A DNA stretch of 6,597 nucleotides from an uncultured Collinsella sp. (GTDB taxonomy: Bacteria; Actinomycetota; Coriobacteriia; Coriobacteriales; Coriobacteriaceae). Shown here piece by piece: positions 6,588-6,597 of this stretch (the stretch's first letter is position 1; every line of letters begins with the position of its first letter). The stretch is from positions 1 through 6,597 of the forward strand of contig CAAEBN010000038.1 in NCBI GenBank assembly GCA_900754075.1. Direction: 5' to 3'. The position numbers and the translations under genes were made by a program. Under the pieces are notes generated by a model. It was not told where the DNA came from and did not search any database. It saw only the letters and a list, made by a program, of their open reading frames with translations.

Positions 6588-6597
6588 CCCGATACCC

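Larger units (their letters stand above)
6449..6597. other. Non-coding region upstream of secG
   Basis: No gene is supported here. Besides the large palindrome at 6548-6587, a small stem TCAAGG/CCTTGA (6509-6526, six-base loop) is present. Two short palindromes, AGTTTAAACT and CAGTACTG, lie close to secG. No well-spaced -10/-35 pair was found on the minus strand. It may hold the end of an upstream transcription unit, the secG promoter, or both. Confidence 0.4.

Overview
The window is an ordinary bacterial housekeeping and transport region in which every supported gene lies on the minus strand. Base composition is fairly GC-rich. Shine-Dalgarno sites are strong, genes are tightly packed, and TTA, CTA and TCA codons are so rare that long antisense frames stay open. 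SecG carries an 'NLDRLTV'-type second segment, and the substrate-binding lipoprotein has a twin-arginine signal. Together these suggest a Gram-positive, GC-rich actinobacterial lineage. My best guess is a gut Coriobacteriia member such as Collinsella; this is inference from overall look, not a database match.

Layout, read in the direction of transcription (high to low coordinates). Positions 6597-6436 hold non-coding DNA with a perfect 40-bp palindrome and a third copy of its core half-site. Next is secG (6435-6181), followed by a good intrinsic terminator (about 6158-6128). A leader region of roughly 240 bp then precedes a five-gene peptide ABC transporter operon: oppA (substrate-binding lipoprotein, start at 5886), a 156-bp gap with a 10-bp perfect hairpin, then oppB, oppC, oppD and oppF. 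Gaps between the last four genes are 14, 2 and 0 bp. oppF runs off the left edge with about 323 codons visible.

How it works together: OppA, anchored outside the membrane, should capture short peptides. OppB and OppC form the membrane channel, and the two different ATPases OppD and OppF power import. The hairpin between oppA and oppB fits the common arrangement in which the binding protein is made in excess over the membrane complex. SecG belongs to the Sec translocon and appears to be a separate transcription unit.

I found no mobile element, CRISPR array, tRNA, rRNA or clearly new system. The items most worth a second look are the 40-bp palindrome with its repeated half-site, a tandem acidic 8-residue repeat inserted in OppB, and the RNA structures around oppA.
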